DNA from: Brevipalpus yothersi
Taxonomy: Eukaryota > Arthropoda > Arachnida > Trombidiformes > Tenuipalpidae
Length of the DNA stretch: 64,000 nucleotides
Direction: 5' to 3'
Assembly (NCBI GenBank): GCA_003956705.1
Contig: QZCP01000257.1
Coordinates: 62,001-126,000, forward strand
In this document: positions 35,904 through 47,900 of the stretch, in pieces
How positions within the stretch are numbered: the stretch's first letter is position 1
Layout of the letters: the number at the start of each line of letters is the position of its first letter
Notes under the pieces: model-generated
What the model was told of the DNA's origin: nothing
Database searches by the model: none
Seen by the model: the letters and a program-made list of their open reading frames with translations, nothing else
Made by a program: the position numbers and the translations under genes

Positions 35904-38540
35904 GTTAAATAAGTTAGTTTATGCTCAAAAGTTATATTCATGTACACACTTCATTTTGGAGGTACTTTTATAGATCAAAAAACTTTGAACAATGTTTGAA
36001 AGCCATCAATATTAATCTCACAAATTTTTAATGCCCAAAGGGAAACGCTTTTGGTTACAAAATGAGATGAAAGATGGCTTCTATGGTAAAGAAGAATATG
36101 TTAACCGTTAGATATTGAAATTATCATCAATATGAACGACTCATTGATTATGAGAAGACTTGAATATGATAGTAGGCTTGCTTCCTCTTTCTCTCTTCCT
36201 TTTTGAGCAGTAAACTTTTCAACTCAATGATCATGAAGAGTAGGCTTTTTTCGAAAAAATCGTATCGATCTTGCATGGTGTAGTATGAGAGGCAGGGATG
36301 CCAGTAAAGGTTCACGCATATGATTTACAGATACCTCTTCTTCTCCATTCGAAGAGGAGAGCTCTCTCTCTCTTCTCGTAGGTATATGTTATTCCTTCGA
36401 TTTTTCACCGGCAAAGTTCCATCGAATACACACACGTACACAGGCATACATGTATATGTGTGTATATATATTCAATCGAAAGTTCAGGAGGCAGAATTTG
36501 TTTTTCCCAAATCGATACATGAAGGTAGGAGGATGAACAGAGTGGAGAGAGAAGTGAATTGAATGTTTTTCCTTGTTATTTTATTCACGCTTTCCTGAGC
36601 AAACCAGAATTCGAGGAGCCATCGAACAGCATCAACCTGAATGTATATATATATACTTTTTCCAGGGAAAGAGAAGTGGAATATAATTGGGTGATAATAT
36701 AACGAATTATGATTCCCGAATGGAATCAGTTGGGTGAAAGTATCTCTCTCTCTCTCTTTGCACCGAAGGCATCTTTCCCCATTTGCAACACCTCATGATT
36801 AGAATCATTCGATTCCGGCCATGGAAATATAATAGAAATAATAACTGTTCAACCAACTTTTGTGTGCGCTCTATAATGACTCAAGCATGATGTGGTAAAA
36901 TTGTGGAAAGAAGAGATGAAGAGGAAGAAGAAGATGATGGCTATGTAAGTTGATGGTGATGATAGTTGAATGGACTTCATGAGTTTTACTCTACTTTTCT
37001 ATCTCATCTTCATCTTTCTCCTCCTGCTCCTCATCTTCTCCATCTTCTTCAGTTTACTTTACGATAGAGGAAGAGAAAACGAAAGGCAGTGATTGGATAA
37101 AGTTCATTAGCAGCTATTCAAATATATCTTCCACTTTCCACACTCTCCTCTGAAAAACCTGGAGCAACATCATCCAGGCGATCTTAGTCGTCCTCATCCG
37201 ATGTGGATGGAGATAAAATTACTTCTCAAGATGTATTTTTGAATCTCTGTTCTCTTCACTTGCCCACATAATTTTCTTCTTATCACATTTTATCCTCTTA
37301 TCTTTTCCCACTTGTAATTCCAAATTTTGTGGCTGAACATGGTGAGTAAGCAGAGGTGGAAAAAAATTCCTCTCTTCACAGAATGAATGAGAGGTAATCT
37401 ATGGAAAATATTCAGCCATAGAGAAACTGTTTTCTCTCCTTTGGATGATGGAATGTTAAGGTAAGGAAACTTTTTCCAAAGCCACGCAAACCTGTGGGCA
37501 ATCAGGCAATCATTTTGATGTTTCATCGAAAATGCTTCTTTGGTTGGATTTTTTTCGTGAAGAAAAGCAATTCCTTCCCCGAAAAGTAACTATGTACCGA
37601 TTCTTGATTTATTCTAGCATCTTCATTCTATTTTATACTTTTTCTCTCTTTCTCTTTATCATTCTCTTTTTGCCAGTCTTTTTTCCAATTCCTGTATACA
37701 CTCTATTCCACGGGCTATTCTTATCATCCAAAGAATTCTTTCCCCATCCACTTCATCTCTAAGGATGCATAACTAAAAAGAGCTTTTAACTTGCCTTCAT
37801 ACATACCATTGCAAGTCAGTCATTCTAATTCCCTCTTTTTATTACTTTACCATATCTATTTCCTTAGCAATTTCATTCTCTCTCTCCATCCTCTGTCTTT
37901 GCTTCTTCATCTTCTCATTCTTCACAAATCTCTTTGTCTCTCTCTTCTCTGCTCTTTCTCTCTGTTCACAATCTGTTTCATCATTCCAATTTGAATGTGA
38001 ATTGAGCATCATCAGTCCAAGCTGATGCTTTGTTGTTTCTGGAAGAGGAGAAGAAGAAGAAGAGATAGAGAAGGAAGAAAATGATGATGAATATTTACTC
38101 ACGTCGATGTGTGTTTGTGCATATATGTTGGAAGAGAGAGAGAGACAGGATGAAGAAATACGATGCTCTTTGAATGGTAAATCAGGACTCCAAGAACAAT
38201 ATTCATTCCACATAGAATGTAATGAAACGGTACATCCAACATTCTGATCATGGATAAAAATCAAATGAAAACTGTAGTATGTGGTCTCGAAACTCTTTTC
38301 CCTCTACTATCGAACATCAGTCCACATTTGATATTGATCAGAGTTGAAATCAAGCATTAAGTAAAAGACGCAAGAAATTGGGCTTCACTCAAGTTTTGAT
38401 CCCTTTTTCGCAAGTCAAATGGTGCATAATAATATGGTAAAATGAGAAGATAAAAATTCAAAGTAGAAACTTGCTCAATCACTATTCATTGTCCATTCTT
38501 TTTGGCCAGTTATCTCATGGAATATCTGAATGAGATTTGT

Positions 38541-38546
<6 letters not shown>

Positions 38547-38594
<48 letters not shown>
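38547..38594. repeat. (GA)n microsatellite
   Basis: GA dinucleotide run of about 48 bases. Confidence 0.9.
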
Positions 38595-38597
<3 letters not shown>

Positions 38598-39336
38598 GGA
38601 ATAACGGTACTCCTAACGGATCATGCATGCAATCGATTTCTATCAAAGATAAGTGACCACAATATGTCTTTTTGTTCGTAGCCCACCAATTTCCTCCTCC
38701 CACATCACACTCACAGTTGAATAAACCATTCAAGATGACCGAGATGATCGTAAGTGTAAGTGGATTGGGTCCACAAAGGATGTAAGAAAGAAAAAGTGGA
38801 AGAAAGAATAGAAAGAAAGAGTGAAAGTAAATCAGAGTATGTTGGAAATACAGATATTGCGGTTGGTGTTAAAAGAATAAGATGAAATCTTGGTAATACT
38901 TGGAATTGCTTAGAATCATGTTCATAATGATTACACAATGAATGGAGAAGAGAATTGAGTAGCGTGATACAAAAGGTGGTAAGTACAAATATCATTTAAG
39001 TAGAACTGTTACATGATATTCGTTACTGTCATGTCCATATATTCTTCGACGATCATCTGGACTTACACACACACATCCATCACAAAGAATGGAATAAGAT
39101 TGAGAACAAAAGAATATTTTCCATTCAATTTTCATCCTGAAATCATTCAACATCCAATATATAGCACAGACACACACAAACTTTTCATTCAATCCAATTG
39201 CTTTCACTTTTGATTCCCTGATGTTGTTATTGTTCCGTTTTCTTGCTCATCCTCTTCTTCAAACATCATCATTATTCTGAATAGAAATACACACACTTAT
39301 ACATACACATAAATCCGCATACACAAGTGAAGCATC

Positions 39337-39689
39337 TCAATCAACAGTCATCTTCTTTGCTGATCCCAAGATACCATCCAGCATCCAGTGAATACCATTG
39401 GAATAGAATGCTGATTTGGTAGGATGTATTTTGGAAACATCTTCCATGTCCAGTGAGCCAATTTCGAATGATATGTGATTGCTACTGGAAGGCGGATAAT
39501 TTTCTCTCCACAATTCCAATATGTCAGTCATACCGATAGTAAAAGATGATACTGTTCATATTACTTTGAATTCTATTCTGTTTCAATTTCACCATACTCT
39601 TGAACTCTTCTTCCATCCGTTACATCAAGCCCCTTTGGCAACCTGTCACAAGTTTTCCCAAAACGATCATTTATCTGTACACTTTGTAG
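39337..39689 (-). other. Weak candidate: two spliced exons of an unidentified protein
   Basis: On the minus strand an acceptor-like TATTCAG precedes an open stretch 39689-39593 (LQSVQINDRFGKTCDRLPKG...). A GTGAAA donor and a 41-base spacer ending AACAG lead in matching phase to 39551-39337, which ends in TGA (motifs LELWRENYPPSSSNH and FYSNGIHWMLDGILG). Residue composition looks protein-like rather than repeat-derived. The intron would be shorter than any in the firm genes, no upstream exon or family is recognisable, and chance is a real alternative. Confidence 0.2.
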
Positions 39690-40357
39690 CTGAATATTCG
39701 CCCAACTATAGCTATACAACTGAATATGAATCCATCATGGATATATAACGATATTCATGCATGTTGATGAGCAAACGAATTGAATTGGATTGAATGGATG
39801 AATGAATCGATAGGATGGAAAGAAAAACGATACTCTAGAACTACTCTAGAATACATCAACATGAACATATAGAGACAGAGGCAAAATTTGGGCCGTTCGT
39901 TTGTATGCTAATGGGAAGCATGATTGTTGAGTAGATCAGCATGAGCTTGCTGAATGTATATCCATGGGATCGAGTAGGTCTGGACAAGATAAGTGGAGCA
40001 CATTAACTTGGAGAAGCTGGGATTGATTGCTCAAGTTTCCGGTGGATGTTGGAGAGGAAGAAGAGAAAGAGAAAAAGAGGATGAAAGACACTGAAGACAA
40101 TCATTTTGATCAAATGGATGATGCCAATGACTCTTGTGTGACGATAAGGAAGAGAGAGAGAGAGAGAGAGAGAGAGAAGCAATAAGAAAAGACACGAAAA
40201 AGGTGAAACATGTGAGGATTACTCAAGGTAAAGGTTTTGAATGAAAAGGATAAAGGAAGAGAAAAATAAATATCACACAGATATATTTCGTCCTCCAAAG
40301 AACTATAATAATAGTAAAGAACGATGGCCTCATCTTTCAATCTTCCGTATCTTCCTC

Positions 40358-40361
<4 letters not shown>

Positions 40362-40403
<42 letters not shown>
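40362..40403. repeat. (CT)n microsatellite
   Basis: CT dinucleotide run of about 40 bases. A GA run on the same strand at 40150-40178 lies 200 bases before it, giving an inverted pair. Confidence 0.9.
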
Positions 40404-40405
<2 letters not shown>

Positions 40406-41419
40406 CTCGGATGATTGAGATTTACACTGATTGTGGACTTGACAGGCTCACAAAACACTGTGTCAGTATTCACTTGGCTGGTCAATGTATTCTCTTACTG
40501 TTCTGTATACTCACAAAACTCTGAACCTCATGATATTCAGTGTTCATCTTTTCTTGTATGTTCAATCAAGATAGTGAGATGTAGAGGAAGAAAGAAAAAA
40601 GGTGAAAAAGAATCGGAAATCAGAGTCACCAGAAGGATTGCTGTTCAACCTGGGAGAGAGAAAGAAAAAGAATAAGATGAGAAGAATTGACTGCCACAGG
40701 ATATTCGCTCTTATTCTCTGTACACTCGAAACTTACCCAGGAAGGCTGAATGTTCTGATCTTATGGCAAATATTTGAGGTCTTCTTATTATTTTTCACCT
40801 TCTTACTTGCTGCTTCCTTTATCCATGCTCAACCAGTCGACATTGATTGAAGCCATAATTGTGATTCCGGTGGAATTTTTTCTATTCCTTCTGTGAGTTT
40901 TACTCTCATCTTTCTTCCCTATTCTATCATTATTCTTCTCTCTTCATCCTCTACAAACACCTTACATTCTATGATCATGATTTCTTATCACAAAAGATGA
41001 TTATCAAGAGTCCAATACTTCATTCACATTGAGAGAAAGAAGAATATAACTTCCCTAGAGAGAGAGAAGTAGAGGAAGCATCCAGAATCTTAAGATGCTG
41101 GAAATCTATGGGATGATCACGTCTCTTGCCCTTTATCGTGTGGTGTATACATAAAAAGTGTATCATCCAAAAATTTCATTGGAAGAGAGTGGATCTATCC
41201 CTTCCAGGAGATTGTTCCTTAGAGATGAAAATATATGCCCAGGCAAAGATATAGATGTATACTACTTGTGTGTGTGTATATATATAAGATTGAAGAAAAG
41301 TGGCTTCATAATAGGAGCACGAAAAGTGGAAGAAGTGGGTTTGATTCCAAAATGAATATACATAAGAGTATAAGATGAAAACCCTCCAATGCAATATGTG
41401 CAAATGTATTAGAGAATTA

Positions 41420-41422
<3 letters not shown>

Positions 41423-41463
<41 letters not shown>
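41423..41463. repeat. (CT)n microsatellite
   Basis: CT dinucleotide run of about 40 bases. Confidence 0.9.
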
Positions 41464-41465
<2 letters not shown>

Positions 41466-42640
41466 ATTATTGACTCTTACTCTTTCTATTCTCGCCCATC
41501 CAATGAATTCTGATGATTACGTAAACTTATATAATGGACATTGTGGAGCAATAATAATAATAACCATAACAGTCGAAGAGATGACCTCTGGTCATGGAAG
41601 AAAGGAAAATGGCAAGGGAGAGAGAGAAAATGGATAAAGAAAGAAAAAAAAGGGTTCACGTATATTTAACTTTCTCTCTTCATATCTGTACAGAATGCTA
41701 TATATAAGCAAAAATTTCCAGGGATCAATGAACGTTTAGCGCTTGAGAATATGCTCATTCCAAAGAGCTTAGGTCTATGAGAGAGTGTCTGTATATACAT
41801 GGTGACGATATGAGGGTGAGTTAATCTTTCATGAGAAATGGAACTTTATATCCTCTGATACTCCAAGCCTCCCTCTTCATGTACCATCCATTTTTATCCA
41901 TCATTTCTCTCTCTTTTTCTCTCTCTTCTCCTATCTCTTGGGAAATATTTGACCGTAAAAACGTTCATCATTTATAGCTAGTCGCATCATTTACTGACAT
42001 CAACTTTGTATATCTGTATGTGTGAGAGTATGTGATCATCATAAGAGTAAATGAATCTGCGTAAATCACTTCCAAAATATTCTATATCTCACTTATATTA
42101 GCATGGTGAACATTTCGAATGCTGATTGACACGCAACCAAACCCTAAACCATCATTTGATTCGTTAAGGTATCCTCTCTACTCGATATAATGGATGTTCT
42201 TTAACGGTAATATATCGTCACCTGACAGATGGTTTAGAAAGTTGGAGGGATAGTTCCCACTCTGCTGATACTGATGTACCAGTCCGATATCGTTCCAATC
42301 ATGTCATAACATGGAAAGAAATCAACAGTTTCACAAATAGCTAGAACTTAACACGTTTCAACATCAAGAAAAAGAATCAAAAAGGATGAACTCAAAGAAG
42401 TCGCTAATCTGGAAGAGGTCTTAACTCACCTTCCATTAAATGTTTTAACTTTGCACAACAGATGATCTGATATTCAGATCACATTCCTATTTATATATAT
42501 GTTTAAAGAAAACCATGTTCATCTCTCTCTCTCTTCGTTTTCGTTTGATGTCAAATTAAGATTAATAATAAGACGAAAATCTTCACCCTTATTTTGGTAA
42601 CATCTCTCAGCATACCTGATAAATGGATCAACTCTCTCCT

Positions 42641-42643
<3 letters not shown>

Positions 42644-42685
<42 letters not shown>
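42644..42685. repeat. (GA)n microsatellite
   Basis: GA dinucleotide run of about 42 bases. Confidence 0.9.
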
Positions 42686-42689
<4 letters not shown>

Positions 42690-44811
42690 AATCCTTGATG
42701 CAATTCGTGTACAGCATCCGATTATTTTGGAAGCCTTACGATTTAGGCGCTAGATTAAGCCAATAAGTAGCAGTATGAGAGGAGAATCCTTGACCAGTTA
42801 CAAACATCTACATGCATGTATGTAGTCGAGTGATTACATTTGGGCTAAAAAATTTTTCAGCTTGTTTATCCATCTTGATGTTGATTATTCAGCAGTAACA
42901 ATAATAATATTCCATCAGTTTCCAAATTCGAAATCATGTTTTCTCTCTCTCTTTCTTTCTTTCTTTCTCTCTCTCTCTCTCTCCTCATCTTCACCCATTC
43001 ACTATTGTAACCTTAAAACCGTTTCCAGTTTTGATCCTTTTCTGCTTATGGCTACTTATACACTCAATACCATAGTCAACACACGATTAAACTTACAGCA
43101 GTATTATGCTTTTATACAAATTTTGGAATCTACTGATTTGCATAACGAGTGGAGGCGTCCAAAAACTGCTTGAATATCATCATCATGATGATTCAGCCGA
43201 TTCCTGCTAGCATTCACTTGTACACATTTTTCCACTCTCTCACCATCAACACAAGCTAGAGCCTCACTTTCACCTTGTAAAGTGTACAAGTGAAACTGAA
43301 GTGTGTTGAATTTTATCATGAAAAAGCTGATAATTAATTATTAACACTGGAACTTGTTCAGCCGATAAAATGATGGAAGAATAGAGGAAGAGGAGAAGAA
43401 AGGGAAAGATCTCTTCTTTCTGTAGCTTCAGGTAACGATTAAGAGCAAAAATATGGTTTTAGACTTTCATTTTAAGGATCATGTGGAGGAGAGAAGATGA
43501 AAAATGATCCCAAAAAGAGAAGGAAAAAATACACACACAATCGAAAATCATCAGTTTAACACAATTTCTTTTATCATCTTCTTTCTTTGCTTATGTACAG
43601 GAAAATTTTTTTACACTTATCGGATGATGAATTTTACTTCTTTATTCTGGCTCTTGCACTTTTCGTTGCTCCAAATGATAACAACTTGTGACAAGCTATA
43701 TTAATTAAACTTGATAATAAACTTAGCATTTGTACACATATATAAGTACAGAAATCAAATAAAAAAACAGAGGAGAAAAAATTTTCAAAAAATGAAGATG
43801 AAAGATGAGAGATCAAGAGAAAGAATTGATGAGAATTGTAAATGATGAGATGATGAAATGATGATGAAAAATGATTGAAGAAACTTTTCTTCTTTCCGGT
43901 TTGATCTCATTTGAGAAGGTCCAAGAAGATGTGTTGAATAAAAACTAGAGATGATCACTGGGATGCTGTGTGTGTCTGTCTATCTGGTTGATTTGAACAA
44001 GTATTCCTCGTATATACAGATAGTTCATTGTTTGTGGTCAAACGGAAAGACAAGAATACGTATCTGCAATGTACACTATTAGCATTACTATTCACCAGAA
44101 TATGAGATGTATTTATCACTTTCATCATCAGAGGATTTATTCCAGGGACACACAATGATGGGATGTGTATGTAGTAACAGGTTCGTTTATCATTCTCAAA
44201 ATGATTGAGTGGCAGTATCAGAATTGTGTGGGTTTTAAGTACACATCACCACTACCGAGGCTCTGGATATATATTTCCCTATGAAAGCCCAATTTGATGA
44301 GCCTCTTAGAAGAACATATTTTTCAAACGTATGGAGAGAGAGAGAAAATTCCAACTAATCTGAAGTTGAATGGTCATGACATTAATTCGCATATCTTCTG
44401 AGGCCGATATTTTTTCCGAAAGGAGTCCATGATGAAGAATGTACGCTAAAAAGAGAGGAAAGAAAGTAAAGGGAAGAGAAAATGCTCAGTACTTTTTTCT
44501 ATTCGTTATAGAAGTTCAATTTTTGAATATATGAATTCGAAAGTTCTATTTCGATTGACTGGGACAGAAAATTTTCAAATTCATGAGATTTTGGCAAACA
44601 AAATCGATGTTGTCCTCACTACTCTACGGTATTGTATTCGATTTGATTCGGTGATTTTTCGGATGCTCATTGAATTGTTTTCTAAATTGAAGCTCTAAAT
44701 TCACGAAGTTCAGGCTAGAAGATTGGACAATAGTTCAAGCTTGGAAAATCATTTTCACTCTAGACAATTCAATAATTTAATTCATTTCACTTTTTTTCAT
44801 TTTGATGAATT

Positions 44812-44817
44812 TTTATT
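44812..44817 (-). terminator. Polyadenylation signal of the fatty acid synthase gene
   Basis: AATAAA on the minus strand about 100 bases after the synthase stop codon. This supports the transcript really ending here, shortly after the acyl carrier protein domain. Confidence 0.5.
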
Positions 44818-44916
44818 CAATCCAGCGGAATGAGGAGAATGTTCTGAAAAATTGAATGGAATATAAAATTTGAATCACTCTTTAATGAATCATATTAGAA
44901 GATTTTGTCTTTGCTT

Positions 44917-47900
44917 TCAATCAAGATTTTTATCTTCCTTGGTTTCACCAGGTTTTTGGACAAATTTTTTGGCCAATTCTCTGACATCACTGATTCTCAG
45001 ACTTCCCAATGGCTTATCACCAAGTACAGATAGATCGTATTGGCGTTCAAAGTATTGTCTTATCTCAGCTGATTGCAGTGAATCGAGTCCCAATTCACTG
45101 AGAGAAGTGTTCGGATCCAGTGAATTAACATCCTTTATTCCCAATATATGAGCAACCCTTTGGAATAGATTTTCAAATTGAGGTGCTGCTACCGATTCAT
45201 TTGATATGACACATGATTGACAAACTGGATATGGCATCTGAAGAAACTTATCCAATGCCCGGAAGCATGAGAATATATTTTGACCAGCAAATCCTAGTAT
45301 TACTAAATCTTTTTCCTCCGCCAATCGAGCGGCCACACCAACATCAGCCACTGGACCCCATTGAACAGCCAAAGCTGGTAAGCCTTCACGATGACGTTCT
45401 TCACAAACTCTTTCCATAAATGAATTAGCGAGACCATAATTGGTTTGACCGAGACTTCCGAGTGTGGAAATTGAGGAGAAACACACAAAATAGTCTAATT
45501 CGGGACAACATTGTCGAGATATTGTGTCCAAATTTTGTGTTATATGAACTTTGGGTGCGCATACTGATTCAAATGATTCGATTGATTGATTTTCAAACAT
45601 TCCATCACTCAAAACCATAGCTAAATTGAAGATTCCACCAATTGGTCCCAACTTTTTGGCAGAATCAAATAGTTGCTGAACAAATCTCATGGTAATACAA
45701 TCATTGATGCTCACTATGATGTTATGTCGTCGATTTTCATAATATCGAAGATATTCGATGAATGATCGCTCAGAATCACTTTTGAATCCAGAACGAGATG
45801 TGATGATCAAATTTTGGGCTCCTCGTGTTATCATCCAATAGGCTAATTCTAGACCCATTCCACCCAATCCACCAACAATTATGTAGCACTTATGAGGAGA
45901 AAAGAATGTTCTTCTCACACATCGTGGATACAGCTTTTCAGATGAATTCTCTGATACTGTTCTAATCAAAACTTTACCCAAATGTCTACCTTTGGCCATC
46001 ATTCTAAAAGCATCTTCAACATGCTCAGCATCAAAGACATGGCTATGTATCGGTTTCACTTGACCATTTTTCATTCCTTCTTCCAAAAATTTTGTGAATT
46101 GATTCAACAGAGCTTCACCTTCAGGAGTCTTTTCGCAGATACGTGATATGACATAAGATAAACATATCACTTGAAAACTTAAATTATCAACCATAATTGC
46201 TGGATCTAAAGAAGATAGAAGAGAGTAATCACATCGTTTCTCACATTAAGAGAATCAAAATTTGAATAATTGCTTGTCTGAAAAACTTTCGATTCTGAAT
46301 TCATTTCTATAATTGCTCACTGAGCTCTCTCTCTCTCTTTCTTTCTTTCTTTCTATTGTCTGGAAAAAGATCATTTGAGTTCCATTAAACTTACCAAAAT
46401 CATTATTCTGAACAATGTCAAACTTTCCAAGCTCTAGAAAACGTCCTCCTACAGCTAGGCACCGGAAACCAGCTTGGAGTTTGTCCTCAATAAGAGAATT
46501 GAGTACAATATCAACACCTCTACCGTTTGTCTGTTGAAGTATATGATCTTCAAATCGAACACTTCTCGAGTCAGCGAAACAATCATCGGTCAGTGAAGGG
46601 AATATATTTTGGAGGAATTCTCGTTTCTCTTTGGTACTAACAGTGGTGAACACTTTACAGCCCATGGCTAAACACAGATTGATTGCTGCTTGTCCAACTC
46701 CTCCACTACCAGCATGCACTAGAACTGTTTCACCGGGCATCATTTTGCCTCTCATGATGAGAGCATAATATACTGTCATGTAAACATTTGGAATAGTTGC
46801 TGCTTGTTCAAGAGAGATACTCTCTGGAACTTCATAGAGGACACTTATATTTTTCCCTGGAATCTTGGTACTTATACCTTGACCATGACATATGCCCATA
46901 ACTCTTTTTCCAGATTCTGTTATACCAGAAAATTCGGTTCCAATCAATGTTTTCACATTATTGGGCGGATAAGCATCTGCTGTCAGTCTTCCAGTGGCAA
47001 GAAGAATATCTCGAAAATTCAACGCTGAATAGTGGACATCAACATTTTCATAGTCAATCTTTTCAGACTCATCTTCCTGATAATCATGATTAGATTCACC
47101 AGGATTGAGCGATTTAATCCAACTCAAACTTGTCAAATCACCTCTTCTCAAAGTGTTCACATAACAATCGGCATTCTCTTCATGAACTTCCTCCTCAACA
47201 TCTATCTCAACTTGATGAAATACTCCCCATTGGCCATCATGGAACACATTTATCATCATGTCTTTTTCGATAAGCGATTCCATCTCTGGAGAATCTTTGG
47301 TCAATTCATTTTTACCAGGCCAAAATACAGTTCTCAATCGATCACCAAAAGGTTCTAATCGGAGACACTTTGCAAACCCAAGAACACCATTTCGATATGA
47401 ATCATTTGCAACAAGCCATACTCGCTTCACTTCACTATCTTCCATAGCCTCATGAACGTCCTCAACCCAATTGCAGTTCAATGCACTTATCTCACAGAAT
47501 TTCATCTTCTCTTTATCTATAAGTTTTGTGGGACGTTTTTTGAGGAGAATCATTTTGATGCCACTTTCCTCATGGGTACATGAGCCTACTTGGATGAATT
47601 TTTTCGCACTCTGCAGCCATTGAGTTAATTTGGTAGTATTTTTTCTAATATCTAGTGGTTTTTGCTGTAAACTGTCCAAAATTTCCAGTTCAATTGATAG
47701 CAATTTTGTCCTGAATATCATCAAAAGTAGACCACCTTCAGCTAAATGATCAAATTCACTTTCAAAGCTGTCCAATGTTTGCTTTCTCTGTTCAGTTGGC
47801 ATCAATGATAAACTGAAATCACAATATGTTACCAATTCAGGTGATTTGTTTTTCGGTGAAGCATCATTTGATACATCATTCATAATCTGCTGAGGCTTAG

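Larger units (their letters stand above)
29735..44811. other. Large gene-poor, microsatellite-rich region
   Basis: About 15 kb without a gene I can support. It is AT-rich with many (GA)n/(CT)n tracts, CA runs, TATA-rich runs and one assembly gap. Open frames are short, usually overlap repeats, and show no recognisable domain. A weak two-exon candidate is at 39337-39689 (minus). No tRNA or rRNA was recognised. It may hold long introns or non-coding RNA of genes whose exons I cannot see, or regulatory DNA. Confidence 0.5.

Noticed and set aside
40602..40850. Plus-strand frame with a hydrophobic C-terminal stretch; also possible minus-strand mini-exons at 40730-40850 (MASINVDWLSMDKG)
   Set aside because: Frames start inside GA-rich DNA, and the mini-exons cannot be extended in phase to a sensible product.
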